Assembly: GCF_003669015.1 (NCBI RefSeq)
Contig: NZ_CP033069.1
Coordinates: 2,056,501-2,120,500 of the forward strand
DNA from: Acidovorax sp. 1608163
GTDB lineage: Bacteria > Pseudomonadota > Gammaproteobacteria > Burkholderiales > Burkholderiaceae_C
DNA: 64,000 nt
Direction: 5' to 3'
Below are positions 36,935 through 46,254 of this stretch, piece by piece. Under the pieces are notes generated by a model. The model made no database searches and was not told the DNA's origin. It saw only the letters and a program-made list of their open reading frames with translations. The translations under genes were made by a program, and so were the position numbers. Position 1 is the stretch's first letter. The number at the start of each line of letters is the position of its first letter.

Positions 36935-38065
36935 ATGCAATTGAAGTTGAAACTGACCGTGGTTGCTGCTATCGCAGCTGTTGCCGGCGTGGCCTCTGCA
37001 CAAGAGCAGGTGGTCAAGATCGGTCACGTGGCTCCTGTTTCTGGCGCGCAGGCTCACTACGGCAAGGACAACGAAAATGGCGCTCGCATGGCCATTGAAG
37101 AGTTGAACGCCCAAGGTGTCACCATCGGCGGTAAGAAGATCAAGTTTGAGCTTCAGGCGGAAGATGACGCTGCTGATCCAAAGCAAGGGACAGCCGCTGC
37201 ACAAAAACTGTGCGATGCCAAGGTTGCTGGCGTTGTGGGCCATTTGAACTCCGGTACGACGATTCCCGCATCGAAGGTTTACAACGACTGCGGTATCCCC
37301 CACGTCACGGGCGCTGCGACCAACCCCAACCTGACAAAGCCAGGCTACAAGACCACCTTCCGTATCATCGCCAATGACAATGCGTTGGGTTCCGGTTTGG
37401 CTTTCTACGCCATCGACACCCTGAAGCTGAAGACCGTTGCGATCGTGGATGACCGTACGGCTTACGGCCAAGGCGTGGCTGATGTGTTCAAGAAGACAGC
37501 CGCAGCCAAGGGCATGAAGGTGGTGGACGAACAGTTCACGACTGACAAGGCGACCGACTTCATGGCCATCCTGACCGCCATCAAGTCCAAGAACCCTGAT
37601 GCCATCTTCTTCGGCGGTATGGACCCACAAGCCGGCCCCATGCTGCGCCAGATGGAGCAGTTGGGCATGGGCAATGTGAAGTACTTCGGCGGCGACGGCG
37701 TGTGCACTTCTGAAATTGCCAAGCTCGCAGCAGGCGCTAAGACTTTGGCCAACGTGATCTGCGCTGAAGGCGGCGCATCGCTGGACAAGATGCCTGGCGG
37801 CAAGGCCTGGAAGGCCAAGTACGATGCCAAGTACCCTAACCAATTCCAGGTTTACAGCCCTTACACCTACGACGCGACGTTCTTGCTGGTGGATGCAATG
37901 AAGCGTGCCAACTCGGTCGATCCTAAGGTCTACACCCCAGAATTGCTGAAGTCCAACTTCAAGGGCGTGACATCCACGATCCAGTTTGAACCCAATGGCG
38001 AAATGAAGAACCCTGCCATCACCTTGTACGTGTACAAGGATGGCAAGAAGACGCCTCTGAACTAA
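36935..38065 (+). CDS. branched-chain amino-acid ABC transporter substrate-binding protein
   Basis: 376 residues from the ATG at 36935, with GGAGA just upstream. Signal peptide MQLKLKLTVVAAIAAVAGVASA then a LivJ/LivK-type fold: VVKIGHVAPVSGAQAHYGKD, ENGARMAIEELNAQG, VVGHLNSGTTIPASKVYNDCGIP and SPYTYDATFLLVDAM. Binds Leu/Ile/Val or related compounds in the periplasm. A strong terminator at 38091 isolates it; the membrane and ATPase subunits are not nearby. Codon use is less GC-rich than its neighbours, as expected for a highly expressed gene. Confidence 0.93.
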   Translation: MQLKLKLTVVAAIAAVAGVASAQEQVVKIGHVAPVSGAQAHYGKDNENGARMAIEELNAQGVTIGGKKIKFELQAEDDAADPKQGTAAAQKLCDAKVAGVVGHLNSGTTIPASKVYNDCGIPHVTGAATNPNLTKPGYKTTFRIIANDNALGSGLAFYAIDTLKLKTVAIVDDRTAYGQGVADVFKKTAAAKGMKVVDEQFTTDKATDFMAILTAIKSKNPDAIFFGGMDPQAGPMLRQMEQLGMGNVKYFGGDGVCTSEIAKLAAGAKTLANVICAEGGASLDKMPGGKAWKAKYDAKYPNQFQVYSPYTYDATFLLVDAMKRANSVDPKVYTPELLKSNFKGVTSTIQFEPNGEMKNPAITLYVYKDGKKTPLN

Positions 38066-38089
38066 ATCCGTTCAGTAGCTTCTGATGCG

Positions 38090-38132
38090 CAAAGGCCCCC
38101 TGCTTGAAACAAGCAGGGGGCCTTTGTTTTTT
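38090..38132 (+). terminator. intrinsic terminator after the binding protein gene
   Basis: AAAGGCCCCCTGCTT (38091-38105) pairs with AAGCAGGGGGCCTTT (38111-38125) around GAAAC, followed by GTTTTTT. A perfect 15-bp stem. Confidence 0.95.
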
Positions 38133-38180
38133 AGCCAGAATGGCGCGAAAAGTCCTGGGCCGGGGGGCGGGTTCCCGCCC

Positions 38181-39188
38181 TTAGCGGCGCACTTGCAGTG
38201 ACCCAGGGTTCACAATGTTGGTGGGCGTGCCTTTGATGAAGTTCACTACATTGTCAAAGGCTGCACCGAAGTACAACTCATAGCTGTCCTGTTCCACGTA
38301 CCCAATGTGGGGCGTGCAGATGCAGTTTTCCAGCCGCAAGAGCGCATGCCCTTGCAGGATGGGCTCGCTTTCGAAAACATCCACTGCGGCCATGCCGGGC
38401 CGTCCGCGATTGAGCGCAGCAATCAGTGCGTCAGGTTCAATCAACTCGGCTCGGGACGTGTTGACCAGCAGTGCCGTCGGCTTCATGCAGGACAAATCTT
38501 CCAAAGAAACAATACTGCGTGTCTCTTCATTCAGCCGCAAGTGCAGGGAGATGACATCGCACTGAGAGAAGAACTCCTCGCGGGTGGTTGCGATCTGGTA
38601 GCCATCGGTTAGCGCCTGGGCTCTTGAGGCCTCTCTGCCCCAGATGCGCACATTCATGCCAAATGCGCGGCCATACCCCGCCACCAATTGCCCTATGCGT
38701 CCATAGCCCCAAATGCCCAGCGTTTTGCCCCTCAGCACCGTTCCAATGCCAAAGTTGGGGGGCATGGACGCGTTTTTGAGTCCTGACTGCTGCCAAGCGC
38801 CATGCTTGAGGTTGGCGATGTATTGAGGAAGGCGGCGAGAGGCTGCCATCACCAGTGCCCAAGTCAACTCGGCGGGGGCTACTGGAGAGCCCACGCCTTC
38901 TGCCACTGCAATTCCGCGCTCCGTACAGGCAGCCACATCGATATGGCTGCCCACTTTGCCAGTTTGCGCAATCAGTTTGAGTCGAGGCAGCTTTTCAACC
39001 AACTGGCGGGTGATTTGCGTTCGCTCGCGCACCAGCACGATGATGTCTGCATCACGCAGACGCACCGACAACTGGCCTAACCCCTTGATAGTGTTGGTGT
39101 AGACCTTGGCGGTGTAGGCGTCTAGTCGGGTGGCGCAATGGAGCTTGCGCACTGCGTCTTGGTAATCGTCCAAAATCACAATATTCAT
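38181..39188 (-). CDS. D-2-hydroxyacid dehydrogenase family protein
   Basis: 335 residues. The Rossmann loop is LGIWGYGRIGQLVAGYG and the catalytic Arg, Glu and His are in LVNTSRAEL, DVFESEP and CTPHIGYVEQD. The N-terminal substrate domain has VRERTQITRQLVEKLPRLKLI. Family members reduce 2-oxo acids such as phosphohydroxypyruvate, glyoxylate or pyruvate; the length is shorter than SerA and there is no ACT domain. Exact substrate unknown. Its promoter lies in the 160 bp before the uncertain gene at 39349. Confidence 0.9.
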   Translation of the reverse strand: MNIVILDDYQDAVRKLHCATRLDAYTAKVYTNTIKGLGQLSVRLRDADIIVLVRERTQITRQLVEKLPRLKLIAQTGKVGSHIDVAACTERGIAVAEGVGSPVAPAELTWALVMAASRRLPQYIANLKHGAWQQSGLKNASMPPNFGIGTVLRGKTLGIWGYGRIGQLVAGYGRAFGMNVRIWGREASRAQALTDGYQIATTREEFFSQCDVISLHLRLNEETRSIVSLEDLSCMKPTALLVNTSRAELIEPDALIAALNRGRPGMAAVDVFESEPILQGHALLRLENCICTPHIGYVEQDSYELYFGAAFDNVVNFIKGTPTNIVNPGSLQVRR

Positions 39189-39348
39189 CCCGATATTGTG
39201 CCTTGCCCGCGCGGCCCTCAGGTAGCGCGGTGAACAAACGATGGCGCAGATAAATGCAACGCGATGTGTGGTGCGGCAGTTTGATGTCTTCGATTAATCA
39301 AGGGTTTGTTTACGGTCCCCTGCGAGATCGGAAAAAGGCTCACAGCTG

Positions 39349-39792
39349 TCAGGCCAAGGTCTCTCGCGCTGCAAGCCTGTCCAGCTCTGCACACACATCG
39401 GCCATTCGGCCCGAAATAAACAACTTGTCGAAGCCGTTGTTGCAGGACGAGTGCACAACCCGCAGCACCTGCCGCGCAGGGGGGCGACGCATTGAATGGG
39501 TGCTGTGGGGCAGTGGGCGATGCGCCAGCTTTGTCTCGGCTGCCAAGCATGCACTTCGGGCTGGAGCATGGGCCTTGGGGTGGTCTGGGCGCTGAGCCTG
39601 TGGTGCAGGCGTTTCAAGCACCAAGCCTTGGGCAAACTTGCATGGGTTGGCTTGCTTGCTGCCCAGGGCCGCGTTGCCTGCAACGACCTCACCGCCAAGT
39701 TGGGCTTGACCAAGTACCCTGGGTGCGAGCCAGCGTGAAAGCACTTGCAGGGGCGAGGCGAACGAGGAGAGAGTCAAAGATCCAATTCCCAT
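39349..39792 (-). CDS. uncertain hypothetical protein downstream of lexA
   Basis: A frame of 147 residues from an ATG at 39792 (MGIGSLTLSSFASPLQVLSR) that ends MADVCAELDRLAARETLA. The start is 130 bp after the lexA stop on the same strand, where a lexA-linked SOS gene would sit, but no SulA similarity is visible. The C-terminal 40 residues look protein-like; the middle is His/Pro/Ala-rich and could be non-coding. The rest of 39189-39922 shows nothing better in any frame. Confidence 0.3.
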   Translation of the reverse strand: MGIGSLTLSSFASPLQVLSRWLAPRVLGQAQLGGEVVAGNAALGSKQANPCKFAQGLVLETPAPQAQRPDHPKAHAPARSACLAAETKLAHRPLPHSTHSMRRPPARQVLRVVHSSCNNGFDKLFISGRMADVCAELDRLAARETLA

Positions 39793-39922
39793 GTGAATAC
39801 TCCGAAGATCGGTGGATGAACATAGGCAGGATTTCAAAAACACAGCGTCCCCCAGGGCTGACAAGGTGTGGCTACCTCGTCAAACGCCCGCCACCTGAGG
39901 GGTTGCGCATCTGGTGTTGGGT

Positions 39923-40597
39923 TTACATCAGCATCGTGTTTCTGATGAGGCCCACGGCCAATCCCTCGATTTCAAAGGCCTCCCCAGGCTGCACGGTAAT
40001 GACAGGGTAGTCGGGGTTCTCGGGCAAAAGCTCAACCCCCTTGGCGGTGCGTTTGAGCCGTTTGACGGTGACTTCGTCGCCCAGGCGGGCCACCACAATT
40101 TGGCCATTGCGAGCCTCTTTGGTGGCCTGCACTGCCAGCAGGTCCCCGTCCATGATGCCTGCGTCGCGCATGGACATGCCTCGCACCTTGAGGAGGTAAT
40201 CTGGCTTGTGCTGAAAGAGGCTGTTTTCCACGCAGTAGGTTTGGTCCACATGTTCCTGCGCGAGAATGGGGGAGCCAGCAGCCACGCGCCCAATCAGCGG
40301 CAGGAAGAGCTGAGACACTTGCTGCAGCGGTGCCGCAAAGTGCTGCCCTCTGGCGGCATTGATGGCACGAACCGTGTCGCTGCGCAGCCGAATGCCACGC
40401 GACGTGCCGCTGACCAACTCGATGACGCCTTTGCGCGCAAGGGCCTGCAGGTGTTCTTCTGCCGCATTGGCCGACTTGAAACCCAGCTCTGTGGCGATCT
40501 CTGCACGGGTAGGGGGGGCCCCTGTGCGTGCGATGGCGGTCTGGATCAAGTCCAGAATCTGTTGTTGCCGGGCCGTGAGTTTGGGGTTGTCGAACAT
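39923..40597 (-). CDS. lexA: LexA repressor
   Basis: 224 residues. N-terminal winged HTH ([41 protein letters not shown]). Self-cleavage site A107-G108 in GRVAAGSP; catalytic S142 in [10 protein letters not shown] and K179 in VTVKRLKR are present, so RecA-stimulated autocleavage should work. Two LexA boxes lie 36-70 bp upstream, so it is autoregulated. Confidence 0.96.
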   Translation of the reverse strand: MFDNPKLTARQQQILDLIQTAIARTGAPPTRAEIATELGFKSANAAEEHLQALARKGVIELVSGTSRGIRLRSDTVRAINAARGQHFAAPLQQVSQLFLPLIGRVAAGSPILAQEHVDQTYCVENSLFQHKPDYLLKVRGMSMRDAGIMDGDLLAVQATKEARNGQIVVARLGDEVTVKRLKRTAKGVELLPENPDYPVITVQPGEAFEIEGLAVGLIRNTMLM

Positions 40598-40632
40598 GAC
40601 TGTGTCTGCGGCTTGCTGAGGGTTTAGGGTTA

Positions 40633-40667
40633 CTGTTTTTTAATCCAGTACCTGTATTTTTCACCAG
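40633..40667. promoter_or_regulatory. two LexA boxes between lexA and asparaginase gene
   Basis: CTG-N10-CAG occurs twice: CTGTTTTTTAATCCAG at 40633-40648 and CTGTATTTTTCACCAG at 40652-40667. The arrangement is close to the E. coli CTGT-N8-ACAG SOS box. They sit in the 87-bp spacer between minus-strand lexA and plus-strand asparaginase, so both genes could respond to DNA damage. Confidence 0.85.
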
Positions 40668-40684
40668 TTTTTTGGAGTGCGCAA

Positions 40685-41656
40685 GTGAGTACGCAAAAAA
40701 TCGTCGTTTTGGGGACGGGCGGCACGATTGCCGGAAAGGCCGCGAGTGCGGAGGACAACGTGGGTTACAAAGCGGCGGAGGTGGGTGTCGCGGACTTGCT
40801 GCAAGGCGTGCCGGGGCTGGGCAAGGCGCTGCAAGGGCATGTTTTGGAATCTGAGCAAATTGCCCAGATCGACAGCAAAGACATGGACTGGGAGGTGTGG
40901 CGTGCGTTGGCGCTGCGCTGCCAGCAGGTGTTATCAGACCCCCAGGTGAAAGGGGTGGTGATCACCCACGGCACCGACACGCTGGAAGAGACGGCGTGGT
41001 TTTTGAGTGCGGTGTTGGACGCTTCCAAGCCCGTTGTTCTGGTCAGTGCGATGCGGCCGGCCAGTTCCTTGACGCCTGACGGGCCACAGAACTTGCTGGA
41101 TGCTGTCGCCGTTGTGATCCATCCCGGCGTTGGCGGTGTGTTAGCTGTGGCTGCGGGCGTCGTGCATTCCGCAAAGCAGGTTCACAAGGCATTTCCTTAC
41201 CGTGTGGACGCTTTCACGTCCGGCGAGGCGGGGCCGTGCGGGTGGGTGGAGGAGGGGCAAGTGCGTTGGGCGCGGGAGCCCGGTGCAGGGTGTCGGGGCG
41301 CCCATGCTGCATTGCTGCACAGGATGCCTGCCGCTGCAGACTGGCCCTGGGTGGAGGTGGTGTGCAGTGGGGCGGGCGCCAACGGTCGCGTAGTGGATGC
41401 CTTGGTGCAGGCGCGTGTGCAGGGCCTGGTGATCGCCGCTACGGGCAATGGCTCCATCCACCATGCGCTGAAGGAGGCTTTGCTGCGCGCGCAGCAGCAG
41501 GGCGTTTGCGTGGTGACCGCTACCCGGTGCGGGCAAGGGCACACGTTGGTGGGGCCCGCAGGCGACTTTGCCGGAGCAGCGGGGCTGTCTCCCATCAAGG
41601 CGCGGATTCAGCTGATGTTGGACCTGATGTCACGCAATGTGGCGCAGGCTGTGTGA
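40685..41656 (+). CDS. L-asparaginase (type I/II family)
   Basis: 323 residues from a GTG at 40685. Both catalytic threonine motifs are seen: VLGTGGTIAGKA (T14) and VVITHGTDTLEETAWFL. SAMRPASSLTPDGPQNLLDA is the third family block. No signal peptide, so probably cytoplasmic. It starts 18 bp after a LexA box and is divergent from lexA. Asparagine or glutaminase activity not distinguishable by eye. Confidence 0.93.
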   Translation: MSTQKIVVLGTGGTIAGKAASAEDNVGYKAAEVGVADLLQGVPGLGKALQGHVLESEQIAQIDSKDMDWEVWRALALRCQQVLSDPQVKGVVITHGTDTLEETAWFLSAVLDASKPVVLVSAMRPASSLTPDGPQNLLDAVAVVIHPGVGGVLAVAAGVVHSAKQVHKAFPYRVDAFTSGEAGPCGWVEEGQVRWAREPGAGCRGAHAALLHRMPAAADWPWVEVVCSGAGANGRVVDALVQARVQGLVIAATGNGSIHHALKEALLRAQQQGVCVVTATRCGQGHTLVGPAGDFAGAAGLSPIKARIQLMLDLMSRNVAQAV

Positions 41657-41710
41657 TCTGGCACTGCTGCCCCCTTTCGGGCTGACCTGTGGACGGGGCT
41701 GCCGGGCATA

Positions 41711-41752
41711 GAAAAAACCCCTTGCTGCAGTGCTACGGCAAGGGGTTTTTTC
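41711..41752. terminator. bidirectional terminator between asparaginase and adk
   Basis: GAAAAAACCCCTTGC (41711-41725) pairs with GCAAGGGGTTTTTTC (41738-41752). Both strands end in T-runs; it serves the convergent asparaginase and adk genes. Confidence 0.9.
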
Positions 41753-41799
41753 TGGGCGGTTTGCCGCCGGAATGGATCGGGGCAGGCGCCCCTCAAAGG

Positions 41800-42570
<771 letters not shown>

Positions 42571-42619
42571 TTACGCTGCCGCTGCTTTGGCGACTGTGTT
42601 TTCCCGGTGTGCAGCCTGC

Positions 42620-43477
42620 TCAGCGATGGGGGACGGCAGGGGCCAGCAATGTGCGGACTTTTGCCAAATCTTCCGGTGTGTCCACCCCTGGGCCGGGCGC
42701 TGTGGCCGCAATGTGCACGGCGATGCGGTGCCCATGCCACAGCGCGCGCAGTTGCTCCAGGGCCTCCACGGTCTCGGTGGGGGCGACGGGCAATTGGGGA
42801 AACTGCCGCAGAAAGCCCGCACGGTAGCTGTAGATGCCGACATGGCGCAGCGGCGAAAAACCTGCGGCGCTGTGGGCCACGGGGCTTGGGGTGGCGGCAT
42901 CCCACCAGGCGATGTCCGAATGGTCTCGCGACCACGGAATGGGCGCGCGGCTGAAATAGTGGGCCAAGCCCTGGGCATCGAGCACGACCTTGACCACGTT
43001 GGGGTTCAGGTAGTCGTCCCTCGATGCGATGGGGTGGGCTGCTGTGCCCATGCTGGCCTGGGCTTGTGTGGCCAGCAGGCCCGCCACGGCGTTGATCAGG
43101 GCCGGGTCTATCAACGGCTCATCGCCCTGCACGTTGACGACGATGTCGTCACCTTGCAAACCCAGTTGCTCGCAGGCCTGTGCCAAGCGGTCGCTGCCGC
43201 TTGCATGGTGTTTGTCGGTCAGCACGGCCTCGATGCCATGCTGTTGGCAAGCTTGCAGGATGAGGGTATCGTCCGCCGCCACCACCACGCGCTGGGCCTG
43301 GCTTTGCTGGGCGCGCTGGGCCACGCGCACCACCATGGGTGTCCCGGCAATGTCGGCCAGCGGCTTGTTGGGCAGCCGTGAAGACGCCAGTCGGGCGGGG
43401 ATCAGCACGGTGAATGGGGCGCTGCTGATCGCAGCGGAGCTGGGCGAGAGGCCTTGCATCGCTGGCCCGTCGCTCAT
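42620..43477 (-). CDS. kdsB: 3-deoxy-manno-octulosonate cytidylyltransferase
   Basis: 285 residues. CMP-KDO synthase activates KDO for lipopolysaccharide. Motifs: [44 protein letters not shown] and [13 protein letters not shown]. About 20 extra N-terminal residues before the conserved strand; an internal start is possible but the ATG at 43477 overlaps the stop of the gene upstream (ATGA), which favours it. Confidence 0.95.
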   Translation of the reverse strand: MSDGPAMQGLSPSSAAISSAPFTVLIPARLASSRLPNKPLADIAGTPMVVRVAQRAQQSQAQRVVVAADDTLILQACQQHGIEAVLTDKHHASGSDRLAQACEQLGLQGDDIVVNVQGDEPLIDPALINAVAGLLATQAQASMGTAAHPIASRDDYLNPNVVKVVLDAQGLAHYFSRAPIPWSRDHSDIAWWDAATPSPVAHSAAGFSPLRHVGIYSYRAGFLRQFPQLPVAPTETVEALEQLRALWHGHRIAVHIAATAPGPGVDTPEDLAKVRTLLAPAVPHR

Positions 43478-43656
43478 GCCTCCAGCTCCTCGTCGCTCAG
43501 GGTGCGGGCTTCGTTTTCCAGCAGCACCGGAATGCCATCGCGCACGGGGTAGGCCAAGCGCGCGCTGCGAGAAACCAGCTCTTGGTTCTCCCGGTCAAAC
43601 GTCAGGGGGCCTTTGGTGACGGGGCATACCAGCAGTTCAAGCAGTTTGGGGTCCAT
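43474..43656 (-). CDS. Trm112 family protein
   Basis: 60 residues from the ATG at 43656: [20 protein letters not shown], then [20 protein letters not shown]. This is the YcaR/Trm112 zinc-ribbon-like fold, although only one of the four zinc cysteines remains. It sits between lpxK and kdsB as in most gammaproteobacteria and betaproteobacteria; its stop overlaps the kdsB start by 4 bp. Confidence 0.92.
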   Translation of the reverse strand: MDPKLLELLVCPVTKGPLTFDRENQELVSRSARLAYPVRDGIPVLLENEARTLSDEELEA

Positions 43657-43688
43657 GGCGGCGTGTTCAATCTGAAAAAGCGGCGCGC

Positions 43689-44804
43689 TCAGCGCGCGAA
43701 AGGGTCGGGGGATGATAGCGGCGAAGCCAGGCTGGCCAGCCGTTCCTTCAATTGGCGAAGAAAGCCATCGTCCAGCGTGATCTGCAAGGGCACGGCCAGG
43801 GCGTCGGGGTGCTGTTTCCACAGCTTGATAGCGTCTTTTTCAGTGCAAACAAGCACCTCGGGCTGATCGGATAAGCGCTGCCAGCTATCAAAATCATAGT
43901 GGTCTGGCAGGGCTTCCTGGGTGGCCAATGTCAGTCCTGCGGATCTCAGCATGCCAAAGAACAGGCCCGGCTGGCCGATGGCAGCCACTGCGTGCACAGG
44001 TTGGCCCTGCAGCGTGTTCAAAGGTACCTGGCGCCCATCGGCCGCCACGGCGTAACTGGCAAGGTGGCGTTGCAGCCCAAAAGTGCCACCAGTGGCTGGT
44101 GCCCTGGCGAGGCTGGGTGGCGGCGCATCACCCGTGTAAAGCACCCAGTCCACCCGCCGGGGCCAAGGCTCGCGCAGGGGGCCTGCGGGCAGCAAAAAGC
44201 CGTTGCCTGTGCCGTGGGGGTTGAAGACGCAAATTTCCAGATCGCGCTGCAGCGCCAAGTGCTGCAGGCCATCGTCGCAGACCAGCACGTCCACCTCGGG
44301 GTGCTGTGCCAGCAGGGTGCGCGCCGCCAGGGTGCGCTTGCTGGCGACGTACACCGGCACGCGGCACTGCTGTGCGATCAGCAAGGGCTCGTCACCCACC
44401 TCGCTGGCCGCCGAGGTGGGCAAAACCGCCAGGCAGCCCTGGGTGGTGCGGCCATAGCCGCGGGAGACAACGCCAGGGCGCAGGCCCTGGCTTTGCAGGT
44501 GTTGGACCAGCGCCATCACCACCGGCGTTTTGCCCGAGCCCCCGGCCACCACATTGCCCACGACGATCACTGGCCGCCCAGGGTGCTCGGAGTGCAGCAG
44601 GCCGGTTTGGTACAGCGCGGCACGGGTCGCCATGAGCGCGCGGTACAGCTGAGACACGGGCCACAGGGCCCAGCTCAGCGCACTGCGGCGCTGCCACAGG
44701 GCGGGCCAGCCATGGGTGCCACTGATTTTTGGGGGGAGAGCGTTTGGCTGCACACCCCCGGGCCGCGAGGCCGAGGAAGGCGGCTGCGGCGTGGGGGTTG
44801 CCAT
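43689..44804 (-). CDS. lpxK: tetraacyldisaccharide 4'-kinase
   Basis: 371 residues; phosphorylates the lipid A precursor at the inner membrane. P-loop [12 protein letters not shown] (Walker A at about 86-95), then [14 protein letters not shown] and [19 protein letters not shown]. The C-terminal [13 protein letters not shown] is typical. The N-terminal 30 residues are Pro/Ser-rich and possibly untranslated. The codons for DFDSWQRLS at 43870-43895 match a dispersed intergenic repeat, so that repeat is in the coding sequence. Confidence 0.95.
   Translation of the reverse strand: MATPTPQPPSSASRPGGVQPNALPPKISGTHGWPALWQRRSALSWALWPVSQLYRALMATRAALYQTGLLHSEHPGRPVIVVGNVVAGGSGKTPVVMALVQHLQSQGLRPGVVSRGYGRTTQGCLAVLPTSAASEVGDEPLLIAQQCRVPVYVASKRTLAARTLLAQHPEVDVLVCDDGLQHLALQRDLEICVFNPHGTGNGFLLPAGPLREPWPRRVDWVLYTGDAPPPSLARAPATGGTFGLQRHLASYAVAADGRQVPLNTLQGQPVHAVAAIGQPGLFFGMLRSAGLTLATQEALPDHYDFDSWQRLSDQPEVLVCTEKDAIKLWKQHPDALAVPLQITLDDGFLRQLKERLASLASPLSSPDPFAR
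43870..43895. repeat. dispersed two-arm repeat, copy 7, inside lpxK
   Basis: ATAAGCGCTGCCAGCTATCA then AAATCAT matches the junction of the two repeat arms, with both AGCGCT and GATAGC half-sites, on the strand used by other copies. It is in frame within lpxK (encodes DFDSWQRL) and does not break the gene. Confidence 0.6.
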
Positions 44805-44809
44805 GCCGC

Positions 44810-45243
44810 TCAGCGGTTGCTTGCGCGCGCGCCAGCGGTGGATTGGGTCGCGAAGGTGATTTGTGTCAGGCCCACGCGCCGGGCCGCTTCCATCACGGTC
44901 ACCACCGACTGGTGGGGCGCCATGGCATCGGCACTGATGATGACGACGCTGTCTTTGCCTGCGCTGGCGGCGCCGCGCAGGGCCTGGGCCACAGCGTCCA
45001 CGCTCTTGCCCTCCACACCGCCCTTGTTGACGGCGTAGCGGCCATCGGCTGCCACGGCAACGATGACCTCCTTGGGGTGGTCGCGTTGCTGCTCGGCATC
45101 GGCCACTGGCAGGGTGAGCTTGAGTTCGGTGAACTTGCTGTAGGTGGTGGTCAGCATCAAAAAGATGAGGATCACCAGCAGCACGTCGATGAACGGAATC
45201 AGGTTGATTTCCGGCTCATCCTTCGCTCGGGGCGGAAGTTCAT
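44810..45243 (-). CDS. exbD: biopolymer transport protein ExbD (N-terminal frame disrupted)
   Basis: ExbD/TolR family: DEPEINLIPFIDVLLVILIF membrane segment then a periplasmic domain (LTLPVADAEQQRDHPKEVIV, ISADAMAPHQSVVTVMEAARR). The expected start ATG at 45243 reads MNFRP, but the remaining protein is in another frame; adding one C to the C-run at 45229-45232 would join them as MNFRPRAKDEPE. Without it the frame is open only to 45340 inside exbB. Pairs with ExbB to energise TonB. Most likely a base missing from the assembly. Confidence 0.8.
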
Positions 45244-45269
45244 GGGCATACGCTGGGCCGCCTGTTTGC

Positions 45270-45902
45270 TTACTTGCGGTGGCGCAGGATGTGGCGCACA
45301 AACTGCTCAGACGCCAATTCGAGCGTGAGCAGGTAGGCATCGACCCGGCCGCGGAAGTAGCGCCAGAAGATCAGCGCCGGGATGGCCACGATCAGGCCAA
45401 ACGCGGTGTTGTACAGGGCGATGGAGATACCCTGGGCCAGTTGGGCGGGGTTGCCGCCTCCCAGGGCGCCCGTGTTGCCGCCTTGCGAGCCAAAGATCTC
45501 GATCATCCCGATCACGGTGCCCAGCAGGCCCAGCAGCGGGGCGGCCGAGGCAATGGTGGCCAGCGCGCTCAGGTACTTCTCCAGGCGGTGGGCCACGGCC
45601 CGGCCGCTGCCCTCCATGGTGGCGCGCAGGTCGGTTTCGCTGCACTGGGGGTTGGCATTGAGCGCACGCAGGCCCGAGGCCAGCACCTCACCCAGGGCCG
45701 AACTTTGGGCCAACTGGTTGACGACGTCCGGGGTGGGTAGCGAGCGGGAGGACACGGTGATGGCCTCGTCCAGCAGTTTGGGGGGGGCGATGCGGGCTGT
45801 TTTCAAGGAAACAAAGCGCTCGCAAATCAAGGCCAGAGCCAGGACAGAACAGGCAATGAGGGGCCAAATGGGCCAGCCTGCGGCTTGTATGATGGACAGC
45901 AA
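45270..45902 (-). CDS. exbB: MotA/TolQ/ExbB proton channel family protein
   Basis: 210 residues, three membrane helices: IIQAAGWPIWPLIACSVLAL, the pore helix ATIASAAPLLGLLGTVIGMIE and ISIALYNTAFGLIVAIPALI. Works with ExbD just downstream to power TonB-dependent uptake at the outer membrane; the TonB receptor at 55994 is a candidate client. Confidence 0.94.
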   Translation of the reverse strand: MLSIIQAAGWPIWPLIACSVLALALICERFVSLKTARIAPPKLLDEAITVSSRSLPTPDVVNQLAQSSALGEVLASGLRALNANPQCSETDLRATMEGSGRAVAHRLEKYLSALATIASAAPLLGLLGTVIGMIEIFGSQGGNTGALGGGNPAQLAQGISIALYNTAFGLIVAIPALIFWRYFRGRVDAYLLTLELASEQFVRHILRHRK

Positions 45903-46254
45903 TTCTCTCTCCGCTCAGGTGAAGTCAGTCGGCAATTATGGCCCAGGCGGCTGGCGCTTTGAGGTCACAAACCGTTACGAGAAATCGCCGCCTTCGGTGC
46001 GCAGGCCTCGCCCACAAAATCTGTGGATAACTTTGTGGGTAAGCGGGTGGGTATCCCCGCCAAAGCGGCGCCAAATGGGCGTTGTAACAGATTGATGAAA
46101 AATTGCACAGCAAAAAATCCATATAAAACAATGACTTGTACGTGTTTGCGTCTTTTGCAGGGTGTTGGCTTGGCCGGGGTGTGTGGCGCTGGTGCGTCGC
46201 CCGCGCTGTGGAGTACTTGGGGCCACGCGGCTGCGCCAAGGCCCGTGGTGGCCC
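45903..46254. other. exbB-xseA divergent spacer with a consensus DnaA box
   Basis: No gene in 352 bp; the upstream extension of the xseA frame here is not conserved in content. CTGTGGATAAC at about 46021-46031 contains TGTGGATAA, a perfect complement of the DnaA box TTATCCACA. The stretch 46085-46140 is AT-rich and suits a promoter for xseA. Confidence 0.45.

Noticed and set aside
39189..39922. SulA-like cell division inhibitor downstream of lexA
   Set aside because: Position fits, but no SulA-like sequence is visible in any frame; kept only as a low-confidence hypothetical gene.
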